NCBI GenBank assembly: GCA_017473105.1
Contig: JAFUNE010000008.1
Coordinates: 62,001-126,000, forward strand
Direction of reading: 5' to 3'
DNA from: Bacilli bacterium
GTDB lineage: Bacteria > Bacillota_I > Bacilli_A > RF39 > UBA660
Length of the DNA: 64,000 bases
Both the position numbers and the translations under genes were made by a program. Under the pieces are notes generated by a model, which made no database searches, was not told the origin of the DNA, and saw only the letters and a program-made list of their open reading frames with translations. Below, piece after piece: positions 26,491 through 35,776 of this stretch (position 1 is the stretch's first letter; every line of letters starts with the position of its first letter).

Positions 26491-29310
26491 TTATTTAACT
26501 CCTTCACTTTTTAATACTCTATCTATTAATATATTTTTATATTCTTCAGGTAAATCATTAAAATATGCACTAAATCCCCAAACTCTTACTATCAAATTAG
26601 GAAACTTATCAGGATTATTTTTTGCTTCAATTAACGTACTACTACTTACCACATTCATCTGCATTTCAAAAAAACCATTTTTAATACTCAAAATTATAAA
26701 ATTTAAAAAATCATCATAATTACTATCTATAAAATCAGGTGAAACAATATAATCCACAACATTAGCATTAAATTTATTAATTGAATAATCAAGCTGAGAA
26801 GCAAAATTAATAAGTTCAGTTGGAGCTATCCCATCATAAGATATATGAACATTATATGGCGTATTCTCACTTCTTCCATCTAAAGAAGACTCACTATTAT
26901 AAGAGGTTGTAATATATCCTGCAGAACTCAAACCAAATTTAAAATTTCCACCAAATTTATTTTTATATTTTTTAAATTCATCAGAAGTAATATTCATTAT
27001 TTTATTAGTTAATTCTATAACATATTTATCATCATTACCAAATTTTTTAACTATTTCCAGTCCATCAAAATCATTATTAATTCTTCTATTATTTAATTCT
27101 TCTAAAGTATATCTTTTATCATCAAATACATATTTCTTAATTATTAATAAAGAACTAATTAAATTACTTATCCCAACAGATAAAACACCTACATTATTAT
27201 ATCTAGCTCCACCATGTGCAATATCTTTATTATTAAAAACGCAGTCATCAACAAAAATACTTAATAATGGATCTTCTTGAAAATCTATACTATTTATATA
27301 TTCAACTATATCTTTAACATAGTAATACATTTCTTCCTTATATGCATTTAATAATTCATCAAATGATTCAAAAATAGTTAAATCATAATTATTTAAAATA
27401 TATTCAAGTGGATATAAAAATCTTAAATCTATCAAATTATTTTGATCAAAAGACGAACCTATTATCAATGGTTCCCAACATGCAGATACTCCATAATTAT
27501 AAACGTCATCCTTGGAATAACCAGCTGACAATAATGATTTAATTATAATATCATCATTTGCAAATAATGGAGAACCTATACCTGTCTTAATACAATCTAT
27601 AGAACTTTTAATTATTTCTTTAGGTGTTTTTTTACTAACTCTAAGTAATATTTTTGGATCTGGTATTTGTAACTCTTTAACTAAATCAATAAACATAAAT
27701 GTTAAATCATTACATAAATAATTTCCATCTTTATCATTCCCACCTAATATTATTAATTGTCCAATATCTCCAAGTAACTCATTACTCTTATATTCATAAT
27801 CCACATGTAATACACTTAAAAAGTTACCTAACATTTCCTTAGCAGTTTCCTTAGTAATAACATTTAAATTAATATCATTTATATAATATTCATAAAGAAT
27901 TTTATCAAGTCTACCTAATCCCATTAACTTATGACCAGTTTGCCATAATAACTGATTATAAAACAATATTCTTTGAAGTGCCTCATCAAAAGATGAAACA
28001 TCATTACTAATAATTCTTTTAAAATATTTTTTTAATTCCTTTGTTCTCTTATTATTATCATCTAAACTACCAATAACCCTATTAATATAATTTACTATTG
28101 AATGAAATAATATATCAATATGTTCCAAATTACTAGAATTTTCTCTAATACTATTTAATGATAACATCACCTTACTATAATCAATAGGCATATTTTGAAT
28201 CATTTCTTTATCTATAATTAATTTCTTATTATAATCTATATAATAAAAATAATACGTATCATTATATTTTATTTCTAAACTATCAAATAATTTAGCTGTT
28301 TTTTTATAATACTTTTTACATTCTAAACTCTCTCTTGTAATACCAATATTATCAACAATATCATTATAAAACTTTTTACTCAATGTATTAACATATTTAT
28401 CTCTATTTTCTAATAATTCATTTCTTTTATCAGTAAAATCATAAAGTGCAAACAAATCTTCATCACATTTATTAACTAATATATTAGAATAATTATGAAT
28501 ATGTTTTTTTATTAATTTATAAGCTTTATCTTTTTCATTATTTTTAATTAAATATTCATAATAAGGTATACCTTTTATAAAATAAAAATAACTATCTTCC
28601 CAAGGTTTTGGTGATTCAGCATAATGTGTTAAACAACTATCTATTTTAGCTTCTCTTTCAGGTCTTAATATTTGATAATTATAATCAGTACTTAATAATT
28701 TCATATTTTTATAAAATAAAATATTTATTAAATCTTGATCATGTTGCACCAATCTATCACGATATTCTGTTATACAATCAATTATAATTTGTTCGTTTAC
28801 AATCTTTTTATACTCATCTATATTAATTAATAAAACTCCCGAATTAATATATTCATTTTCAATATCAAGACCAAGATTATAATTAAAATCAGGATTTGTT
28901 TCATAATTCATATTTATACATGCTGCAATAGGTTTTCCTTCAAAATCCGCATTGTATAAAGGTAAAATAGAACCTCTACAAATAATATCACAATCTAAAT
29001 ATAGAATTCTATCTATCTTTTCCTTAATAAGTAAAGGTGCAAATAAACGAATATAAGCAGTAATACTTAAATAAGAAATTTGAAGTGGTAAATCATATTT
29101 AGATGCATCAATATAATAAGTATGTACATTACCATAATTATTAGAAACAATAAATTCTTTAAATTCATTTATTTCTTTATCTTTTAAATCACAATAAACC
29201 AAGAAAATATTTAATTTATTTTCATTATACATTTTTATAGAATTTATCAGTTCATAAGCATGTGGTAAATAATTACCATCCGTTGTAATAAGAATATTAA
29301 TTTTATTCAT
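26491..29310 (-). CDS. GT8 glycosyltransferase fused to a glycyl radical enzyme (PFL-like) domain
   Basis: 939 aa in one uninterrupted frame. Residues 1 to about 285 are a GT8 glycosyltransferase: ILITTDGNYLPHAYELINS, the nucleotide-sugar/metal motif Asp106-Cys-Asp108 (YLDCDIIC), NSGVLLINIDEYK, HDQDLINILFY and HYAESPKPWED. From about residue 340 to the end is a full glycyl radical enzyme. It has WQTGHKLMGLGRLDKILYEYY, GGNDKDGNYLCNDLTFMF, the active-site Cys611 with Glu613 (GVSACWEPLI), and the radical loop with Gly912 (VRVWGFSAYF), 27 residues from the C-terminus as in PFL. The Cys-x-Glu pattern is that of dehydratase/lyase-type members rather than the Cys-Cys of pyruvate formate-lyase. No radical SAM activase is in the window. 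Last gene of a glycosyltransferase operon, 29 bases after a stand-alone GT8. Confidence 0.88.
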   Translation of the reverse strand: MNKINILITTDGNYLPHAYELINSIKMYNENKLNIFLVYCDLKDKEINEFKEFIVSNNYGNVHTYYIDASKYDLPLQISYLSITAYIRLFAPLLIKEKIDRILYLDCDIICRGSILPLYNADFEGKPIAACINMNYETNPDFNYNLGLDIENEYINSGVLLINIDEYKKIVNEQIIIDCITEYRDRLVQHDQDLINILFYKNMKLLSTDYNYQILRPEREAKIDSCLTHYAESPKPWEDSYFYFIKGIPYYEYLIKNNEKDKAYKLIKKHIHNYSNILVNKCDEDLFALYDFTDKRNELLENRDKYVNTLSKKFYNDIVDNIGITRESLECKKYYKKTAKLFDSLEIKYNDTYYFYYIDYNKKLIIDKEMIQNMPIDYSKVMLSLNSIRENSSNLEHIDILFHSIVNYINRVIGSLDDNNKRTKELKKYFKRIISNDVSSFDEALQRILFYNQLLWQTGHKLMGLGRLDKILYEYYINDINLNVITKETAKEMLGNFLSVLHVDYEYKSNELLGDIGQLIILGGNDKDGNYLCNDLTFMFIDLVKELQIPDPKILLRVSKKTPKEIIKSSIDCIKTGIGSPLFANDDIIIKSLLSAGYSKDDVYNYGVSACWEPLIIGSSFDQNNLIDLRFLYPLEYILNNYDLTIFESFDELLNAYKEEMYYYVKDIVEYINSIDFQEDPLLSIFVDDCVFNNKDIAHGGARYNNVGVLSVGISNLISSLLIIKKYVFDDKRYTLEELNNRRINNDFDGLEIVKKFGNDDKYVIELTNKIMNITSDEFKKYKNKFGGNFKFGLSSAGYITTSYNSESSLDGRSENTPYNVHISYDGIAPTELINFASQLDYSINKFNANVVDYIVSPDFIDSNYDDFLNFIILSIKNGFFEMQMNVVSSSTLIEAKNNPDKFPNLIVRVWGFSAYFNDLPEEYKNILIDRVLKSEGVK

Positions 29311-29339
29311 ATTAAATACTTCCCTTCATATTAATTTAC

Positions 29340-30311
29340 TTACTTTTCACTAATTAATTTTTCATATAATTCAGTTCCATATCTACAACCAAACTCTTCT
29401 AAATCGTTATATATAAAATCTAAATCATTATCCTCGTCATATATATTTTCCATTTGTTTATTTTCTTCATAAATAAGCCAATTTATCATCTTAGCATAAT
29501 TAATTGAATGTTTAATAATTAATTCTTTTGCGATTTTTTTTCTTCCTGTTTCTATTAATAACTTATAATAAGGAATTCCCTTTAATACAAATTCATAACC
29601 CTCATCCCAAGGTTTAGGACTACCAGCATAATGTACTAATGCAGCATCCACTTTTAAAGGATTAGATATTATTTGATAATTATATGTGTTATTAGCAATT
29701 TTTACATCCTCATAAAAAAGCATATTAAAAACATCTTGATCATTATTTTCTAATATTCCACTATTATCACTAATAAACTCTATTAACATATTTTCATTAA
29801 TATTTTTTAAATATTTTTTCATATTAAATATCAAAACACCTGAATTAAAATAAATATTATCGTAATTTAATCCAAGATTAATATTCTTCATATAATTTTC
29901 TTCATGAAACATATTTTCACAAGCAATTAATGTTTTATTATCAAAATCTATATTATAAAACTCTTCTATTGAACTACAACAAATAATATCAGGGTCTAAA
30001 TATAACAATCTATCAATATCATCATTTATTAATAAAGGTGCAAATAATCTAATATATGCTGTTATAGTTATATAACTTGAATTAACATGGAAATTATAAG
30101 AATCAATATCAAATTTAATTATATTTAGTTTTCCAATATTATTATCACATATATATTCTTTTATATTATTAATATTTTCTTTACTTAAATTCGAATATAC
30201 TAAAAAAATATTAAATAATGATTTATTATTTTTCTTCAATGAAAAAAGTAGATTATAAAAATAATCTATATAATTATCATCAATAGTAATTAAAATGTTC
30301 ATATAATTCAT
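29340..30311 (-). CDS. GT8 family glycosyltransferase
   Basis: 323 aa, a retaining glycosyltransferase of the LgtC/GspA type. ILITIDDNYIDYFYNLLFSL at the N-terminus, the Asp106-Pro-Asp108 motif (YLDPDIICCSS), FNSGVLIFNMKKYL, NNDQDVFNMLFY and the acceptor/UDP loop HYAGSPKPWDEGY. It is a clear paralogue of the GT8 half of the fusion gene downstream, with the same motif spacing. Lies 14 bases after the GT2-GT2 gene. The likely product is a surface glycan or a glycosylated protein; the acceptor cannot be read from sequence. Confidence 0.9.
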   Translation of the reverse strand: MNYMNILITIDDNYIDYFYNLLFSLKKNNKSLFNIFLVYSNLSKENINNIKEYICDNNIGKLNIIKFDIDSYNFHVNSSYITITAYIRLFAPLLINDDIDRLLYLDPDIICCSSIEEFYNIDFDNKTLIACENMFHEENYMKNINLGLNYDNIYFNSGVLIFNMKKYLKNINENMLIEFISDNSGILENNDQDVFNMLFYEDVKIANNTYNYQIISNPLKVDAALVHYAGSPKPWDEGYEFVLKGIPYYKLLIETGRKKIAKELIIKHSINYAKMINWLIYEENKQMENIYDEDNDLDFIYNDLEEFGCRYGTELYEKLISEK

Positions 30312-30325
30312 AATCTACCTTCTAC

Positions 30326-32212
30326 TTAATTGTCAATTTCTAAAAGTTGATTGATATTCAAATAATTTTCCCATATTACTTCACCAGTTTCAAAAACAAT
30401 ATCATCAACATTCAACAATTTTATATCATCATTTAATTCTTTAATAACATATATATACTCTTTTAATAAATCATAGTCATCTATATTAATATAAGTATAA
30501 TGAAAACGTACAATTAATGAAATAACATTATATAATAATAAATCATTATAATTATCTTTAACGTATTTATATCTAAAATATGCCATTTCTATACTATCTT
30601 TAACATTTTTTTCATCATAATTATTATCAATTGAATCAACTCTATTTACATAATTATAAAAGAATTTATTAAGAAAAATAATAGAATCAACATTTTCTAA
30701 CGTTTTAATTGATACATCAATATCTTCATATTCTCTTCCTTCTGGAAATCTTACATTTTCAAATGCTTTTTTAGAAAAAAGTTTAGTCCATAAATAAACC
30801 CTAAGTTCCTTATCTAATAAAATACTTTTAATAGCTTCTTCTCTATTTAAAATAATATTTTTATAGGGAAAAGTATAATCAACAAAATAATCTTCTCCAT
30901 AAACACGATAAAAATTACATGTTGCAACATCACAATTATTATGAATTAAAGCATTATATAATTCCATATACATATTTTCATTTATATAATCATCACTATC
31001 AACAAACCCAATATATTCACCAGTAACTGCATCAAGTCCAGCATTTCTTGCAGATGCAACTCCACCATGTTCTTTATTGATAATTTTTATTCTACTATCA
31101 TTCTCTAAATATCTTTCACATATTTCTAAAGAATTATCTGTTGAACCATCATTAACAAGAATAATCTCTAAATTATTATATGTTTGACTAACTACACTAT
31201 CTAAACATCTAACTAAATAATTTTCACAATTATAAAAAGGAATAATAATACTAATTAATGGTAACTGAGTATTTTCTTCTTCATATTCTTCAATATTAAT
31301 TTTACGAGCGTTTAATAAATAATCTTTTAATTCAATATAAAAATCATAATCAATACTTTTAATAAAATTAATGAATTCTTTTATTTTATCAACATCAACA
31401 TTTTCAAAAGACAATAATGTGTCTATTTCTGCTTCAGCCATATATATTAAACGATTATCAATAGACAATCTAACTGTATCATTGAAACTATAATAATTAT
31501 CTCTAAAAAAAGATAATAATTCTCTAAAAATATAATCATGTTGTTTTAAATGTTTTTGATATCCCTCAATACTTGTAGATTGACCTGCTCTACCAGTTCT
31601 ATAAACATATAAATTTTTATTAAAGTAAATAAAACTATTAACAAATAATAATGGAAAAATAACATATTCCATATCAGTATAAAAACCATTACTTAATTTT
31701 ATATTATTATCTTGTAAAATTTTAGTTCTATAACTTATTGCATTCATTTCTGGAATATAATCATAATTAATAGTATCCATTACTGTATCCTCTTCATAAC
31801 CAAGTTCAGCAGTAAAATACACTTTTTTTTCAGCATCATCAAAATAATCCATTTTTGTTAACACCATATCACAATCTATATTTTTTAATTGATTTACAAC
31901 ATAATTAAGTGATTCTTCATTAACAAAATCATCAGCATCTACCATTTTTATATACTTTCCAGTTGCAACCTTTAAAGCAGCATTAAAAGTAGAACCCGGA
32001 CCTTGATTCTTTTGTTTTATCAATTTAATAACATTAGGATACTCAGAAATATACTCTTCAACAATTTTAACTGTATTATCAGTTGATTCATCATCTACTA
32101 CTATAACCTCAACTAAATCTTTTACGTCTGAATTAACAACCGAATTTAATGTATCCCTTATATAATTTTCCATATTATAAGCAGCAACGCTTATAGATAA
32201 TACCTTTTCCAT
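30326..32212 (-). CDS. Tandem-domain GT2 glycosyltransferase
   Basis: 628 aa with two GT-A (GT2) domains. Domain 1 (about 1-200): LSISVAAYNMENYIRDTL, VIVVDDESTDNT, KMVDADDFVN (Asp92-Asp95). Domain 2 (about 318-520): ISIIIPFYNCENYLVRCLDS, IILVNDGSTDNS, GGVASARNAGLDA, GFVDSDDYIN. Each has the donor-binding DxD. The two domains likely add different sugars, or alternate sugars, of a wall or capsule polymer. First gene of the operon that runs through a GT8 to the GT8-glycyl radical fusion. About 75 bases of untranslated leader separate it from a good promoter. Confidence 0.92.
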   Translation of the reverse strand: MEKVLSISVAAYNMENYIRDTLNSVVNSDVKDLVEVIVVDDESTDNTVKIVEEYISEYPNVIKLIKQKNQGPGSTFNAALKVATGKYIKMVDADDFVNEESLNYVVNQLKNIDCDMVLTKMDYFDDAEKKVYFTAELGYEEDTVMDTINYDYIPEMNAISYRTKILQDNNIKLSNGFYTDMEYVIFPLLFVNSFIYFNKNLYVYRTGRAGQSTSIEGYQKHLKQHDYIFRELLSFFRDNYYSFNDTVRLSIDNRLIYMAEAEIDTLLSFENVDVDKIKEFINFIKSIDYDFYIELKDYLLNARKINIEEYEEENTQLPLISIIIPFYNCENYLVRCLDSVVSQTYNNLEIILVNDGSTDNSLEICERYLENDSRIKIINKEHGGVASARNAGLDAVTGEYIGFVDSDDYINENMYMELYNALIHNNCDVATCNFYRVYGEDYFVDYTFPYKNIILNREEAIKSILLDKELRVYLWTKLFSKKAFENVRFPEGREYEDIDVSIKTLENVDSIIFLNKFFYNYVNRVDSIDNNYDEKNVKDSIEMAYFRYKYVKDNYNDLLLYNVISLIVRFHYTYINIDDYDLLKEYIYVIKELNDDIKLLNVDDIVFETGEVIWENYLNINQLLEIDN

Positions 32213-32254
32213 AAATAAATTCCTTTCAAACAGTTTACAATATTAAAACATAAC

Positions 32255-32265
32255 TTACCCGGTAA
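32255..32265. promoter_or_regulatory. Palindrome in the leader of the glycosyltransferase operon
   Basis: TTACCCGGTAA, an 11-bp palindrome with one central base, lies between promoter and start codon. It could be an operator or a small RNA hairpin. Confidence 0.3.
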
Positions 32266-32314
32266 CAATTCTCATCAAGTAAATACCATATTTATCTCTT
32301 ACTATATATAAAAA

Positions 32315-32344
32315 ATTGTAACATACATAATCACAATTTGTAAA
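32315..32344 (-). promoter_or_regulatory. Promoter of the glycosyltransferase operon
   Basis: Minus-strand TTTACA (32339-32344), 18-base spacer, TACAAT (32315-32320). Confidence 0.7.
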
Positions 32345-32381
32345 GCAAAGGGTATACATATAAATGATAAAAAGACAACAA

Positions 32382-32408
32382 AAAAGCACACGTAAAAAGT
32401 GTACTTTT
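32382..32408 (-). terminator. Terminator after the ATP-grasp gene
   Basis: AAAAGTACAC / GTGTGCTTTT (one U-G pair) followed by TT on the minus strand, overlapping the stop region. Confidence 0.8.
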
Positions 32409-33373
32409 TATTTAAATATAATCTTTCTATAATAATTATCTAAACCAGAATTCTTACCTAAAAATTCAGGTATTTGAGCAAATATATAATTATCCCACGT
32501 ATTAGCATCCATTAAATGAATTTTACCTCTATTATCTAAACATAAACTCCACTCTACTTCTTTAATTTCTTCAATTTCCAAAGCACACTTAGTAACATAA
32601 TCAATCATCTCATCCATCTTAGGAATCTCATAATTAATAATTTCCATATCATAAATATTATATTTAGAATTTCTCAAATGCCCTTTAACACATGATTTCT
32701 TAATATCAATATATCCCCTAATTACTTCTCCATCTTCCTTAAAACTAACATATGAACTAACAAGATCAACTTTACCATTATTTATCATAGTGACAAAATT
32801 AATAACAACTAAATTATTACTAATCTCATTAAGTTTTTTATGTTGAATTATATTTTTTTGACATAATAATATTTTATTATTTTTAATTTTTTCAAATACA
32901 AAACCAACACCTCTAAATTTAGATAAATCATAAACTTCATATGAAGAAACAAAATCTCTGTTTGCGCTTCTACATAATACTTTTTTATTTTCAAGTAATA
33001 ATTCTTCAAATCTTTTATAACTAATATCATTAACATTAACAAGTTCATATTTAATATAAGATTTAAATCTATTTAAAAATTTATTTTTATTTTTAATAAT
33101 GCCTATAATATCTTTTTTATATAAAAATCTATTATAAAAATTATGCTTAATTTCATTTAAAAAAGTTTTTCTCATAGTATGACTCATTTTATAGAATTCT
33201 AAAACTTTATATTCATCAATATTAACAAAATACATTAAATAACAAATAAACATATCAATCAATATAACAACATATAACTTATCACAATCAGCTTTTACAC
33301 TTCTTATAACTCTATCTAAATGATTTAATTTTTTTTCAGTATTTTTTAAAAAATTTCCAATTTTTTTACTCAT
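32408..33373 (-). CDS. ATP-grasp protein of the sugar-transfer-associated/TupA-like type
   Basis: 321 aa. The N-terminal layout (IDEYKVLEFYKMSHTMRKTFLNE, then FYNRFLYKKDIIGIIKNKNKFLNRF) is the pattern of sugar-transfer-associated ATP-grasp proteins. The later VEWSLCLDNRGKIHLMDANTWDN corresponds to their metal-binding strand-loop near the C-terminus. Such proteins form amide bonds on surface polysaccharides such as teichuronopeptides or capsules. A hydrophobic stretch (VVILIDMFICYLMYFV) near residues 33-50 may contact the membrane. GGGTGG precedes the start. It is upstream of, and on the same strand as, the glycosyltransferase operon, but has its own terminator. The substrate is not known. Confidence 0.7.
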   Translation of the reverse strand: MSKKIGNFLKNTEKKLNHLDRVIRSVKADCDKLYVVILIDMFICYLMYFVNIDEYKVLEFYKMSHTMRKTFLNEIKHNFYNRFLYKKDIIGIIKNKNKFLNRFKSYIKYELVNVNDISYKRFEELLLENKKVLCRSANRDFVSSYEVYDLSKFRGVGFVFEKIKNNKILLCQKNIIQHKKLNEISNNLVVINFVTMINNGKVDLVSSYVSFKEDGEVIRGYIDIKKSCVKGHLRNSKYNIYDMEIINYEIPKMDEMIDYVTKCALEIEEIKEVEWSLCLDNRGKIHLMDANTWDNYIFAQIPEFLGKNSGLDNYYRKIIFK

Positions 33374-33487
33374 ACTACCACCCTACAACCATATTATATA
33401 TTTTTTAATTTTAAATATCAATAATGTTTGACTTATTATTTTTACTAATATATAATAAATTTCATCATGTTTTTACGGGGGTATTTT

Positions 33488-34999
33488 ATGCAAAAAGATA
33501 ATAATACAATCGCATATATTTACAAAAGAAAAATTATAGATGAAGATAACGATTACATAACTTACACATATACTCTTGAAGGAGTTGCAGTTGGTAAAGA
33601 AGAAGAACTTGGAAATTATTCTTACACTTTTACACCTGATGCAACAATGTGTTCAAATGAAAACTTAATCAATAAAACTTTTGTGTCAATTGATGACCCT
33701 GCATGTCTAACTGAAGAATATGTCTATTGTTTCCCATCATATTTAACAGATATGAAAGAAGAAGAAATACAAACTATGTATGAAAAATCAATAGATGAAA
33801 CAATGGTTATAAGAGATTACATTCTATGTCAAGTATATACAAAAGGTTCAACATCTATTAACACACAATACATTGATCCAGAAAGATTTGAATTAACAGA
33901 TATATCAACAGATGGAATTGAAGGAATAATTTCTATATTTGCAAACAAACACGACAAAGTTCATGAAGTAAAAGAAATTATAAGAGACTTATATGACATG
34001 CCTGATATACATGATCCAAAAACAAAAGAAAACCAAATATATGCTAATGAAATATATCAACAAACAAGCAAAACAGTTATATGTCAAGATGAACAAATAA
34101 AAGAAATAGCAGCAACTATTGCTAAAAACCAAAGAATAAAAACCCCTGCATTAAAAGATAACTTATTAATATGTGGACCAACAGGAGTTGGAAAAACAGA
34201 AATATTTAGATGTATAGGAAAACAATTAGATATTCCTGTTATATATGAAGATTCAACGGAATACACAGCTGCAGGATATGTTGGAAAAAGCGTAACAGAT
34301 ATGCTTTACAATTTATACTTAGCTGCTAATGGAGATATCAAAAAAGCAGAACGTGGAATAATAATAGCAGACGAAATAGATAAAAAAGTATCAGGAAATT
34401 CACAACACGAAGTATATACTACTGCAGTATTAGATGCACTATTAAAAATGTCAGAAGGACACAAATATCATATCGAAACTAAAAATTGTCAATTTGATAT
34501 AGATACATCATTCATAACATTTGTATTCTCTGGAGCATTTAGTGGAATCGAAGAATTCAACGAAAGAAAAAGAAAGTTAGGTTTCGCAAGCCAAGAAGAT
34601 GAAGAAGAAGCAGCTAAAACCACAAATTCATATACAGAACAAAATCTTATAAAATATGGATTAAAACCTGAATTTCTAGGAAGAAACACATTAATTGTTA
34701 TGAATTCTCTTGATATAGAAGACTTCAAAAAAATAATAACTGAATCTGACAAAAGTGTTTTATTATTATATAAATATTTACTTGAAGAGATTGGTGTAAA
34801 ATTAATATATGACGAAAGTTGTATAGAAGCAATTGCTATCAAAGCAAAAGAACTTGGTGTTGGAGCAAGAAGTATTAAAAAGATAATAGAAAAAGCATTC
34901 AAAATCATTAAATATCAAGTATTCTCAGAACAAAAATATTCAGAACTAATAATAACACCAGAAACATTTGAAGATAATACAAAATTCACATTAAAATAA
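33488..34999 (+). CDS. Divergent ClpX-like AAA+ unfoldase with a novel N-terminal domain
   Basis: 503 aa from the ATG at 33488 (GGGGGTATTTT before it). Residues 1-185 are a domain I do not recognise, without the four-Cys zinc finger of ClpX. From about 190 it is a ClpX-type AAA+ module: Walker A CGPTGVGKTE (Lys236), pore loop AAGYVGKSVTDML, Walker B IIIADEIDKK, the IGF-like loop as KLGFAS, and the arginine-bearing LKPEFLGR with a C-terminal small domain (GVGARSIKKIIEKAF). The retained LGF tripeptide suggests it can dock on ClpP. It ends 9 bases into the convergent gene. The N-domain probably decides the substrates. Confidence 0.82.
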   Translation: MQKDNNTIAYIYKRKIIDEDNDYITYTYTLEGVAVGKEEELGNYSYTFTPDATMCSNENLINKTFVSIDDPACLTEEYVYCFPSYLTDMKEEEIQTMYEKSIDETMVIRDYILCQVYTKGSTSINTQYIDPERFELTDISTDGIEGIISIFANKHDKVHEVKEIIRDLYDMPDIHDPKTKENQIYANEIYQQTSKTVICQDEQIKEIAATIAKNQRIKTPALKDNLLICGPTGVGKTEIFRCIGKQLDIPVIYEDSTEYTAAGYVGKSVTDMLYNLYLAANGDIKKAERGIIIADEIDKKVSGNSQHEVYTTAVLDALLKMSEGHKYHIETKNCQFDIDTSFITFVFSGAFSGIEEFNERKRKLGFASQEDEEEAAKTTNSYTEQNLIKYGLKPEFLGRNTLIVMNSLDIEDFKKIITESDKSVLLLYKYLLEEIGVKLIYDESCIEAIAIKAKELGVGARSIKKIIEKAFKIIKYQVFSEQKYSELIITPETFEDNTKFTLK

Positions 35000-35737
35000 T
35001 AACTCATTAACACTTATCACATTAAACCCACGACTCTTAATATAATTAAGTGTTATACGAAGTTCATTTAAATTATTATAAGATTCCTTAATAAATATAA
35101 TATTACCCTTATTAAGGAATTTTTTTATGTTTGAAAATAAATCAATATCTATATAATTAACTATTTTTAAAGTATTAAAACCATTTCTTTCACATTCTTT
35201 TAAATTATCTTCATCATAATAAACACATATAACACTATCAAAATAATCAACATTATTCCCTTTATAAACCAAATTAGTTTGACTTCCCTCATAATAATCA
35301 TTAACCATTAAATTATATTTAATGTTAAATTCATCAAATATTTTAATCATATCTTCATAATAATTATGATTTACAACATCAATAACAATGCTTATATTCT
35401 TTTCATGAATATTTCCACTAATAATATATTTATCTAAATTATCTCTACTATTTAAAATACATTCATCCCTCATAAACACGAGTTTATCTTCATTAAATAA
35501 ACCACCCTTCATATTCGAAAAACTCTTTTCTTTATCAACAAGAATACCATTATAACCTAGAATAATACCCTCTTCACTTATACTTCCCTCTATACAATAT
35601 CTATTATTAACTCTCGCATACTTATCAATTTCATCCAAAATATAATTATTATTAACAGAATATTTAATTAATCTATCTGTATATATATAAATAAATATAC
35701 ATATAATAATTAATAATATAAATTTAAAATATCTCAT
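34991..35737 (-). CDS. Membrane-anchored, degenerate polysaccharide-deacetylase-like protein
   Basis: 248 aa with one N-terminal membrane anchor (FILLIIICIFIYIYTD). The second half has a NodB-like fold pattern: ISIVIDVVNHNYYEDMIKIFDEFNIKYNLMV at the position of the usual metal-binding TFDDG, and the typical ending IKSRGFNVISVNELLF. The catalytic Asp and His ligands are not visible, so it is probably inactive and may be a binding protein. It starts 17 bases past the stop of the metallopeptidase trio, beyond a terminator, and overlaps the ClpX-like gene tail-to-tail by 9 bases. Confidence 0.5.
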   Translation of the reverse strand: MRYFKFILLIIICIFIYIYTDRLIKYSVNNNYILDEIDKYARVNNRYCIEGSISEEGIILGYNGILVDKEKSFSNMKGGLFNEDKLVFMRDECILNSRDNLDKYIISGNIHEKNISIVIDVVNHNYYEDMIKIFDEFNIKYNLMVNDYYEGSQTNLVYKGNNVDYFDSVICVYYDEDNLKECERNGFNTLKIVNYIDIDLFSNIKKFLNKGNIIFIKESYNNLNELRITLNYIKSRGFNVISVNELLF

Positions 35738-35753
35738 ATTAAAGAATATAAAA

Positions 35754-35776
35754 AAACATGTAATTTATACATGTTT
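35754..35776 (-). terminator. Terminator after the metallopeptidase trio
   Basis: AAACATGTA / TACATGTTT with a 5-base loop and a T run on the minus strand. The last codons are in the stem. Confidence 0.8.

Noticed and set aside
34489..34908. Minus-strand open frame of 139 codons opposite the ClpX-like gene
   Set aside because: Opposite the conserved AAA+ core; the reading is a hydrophobic mirror translation with no start signal.
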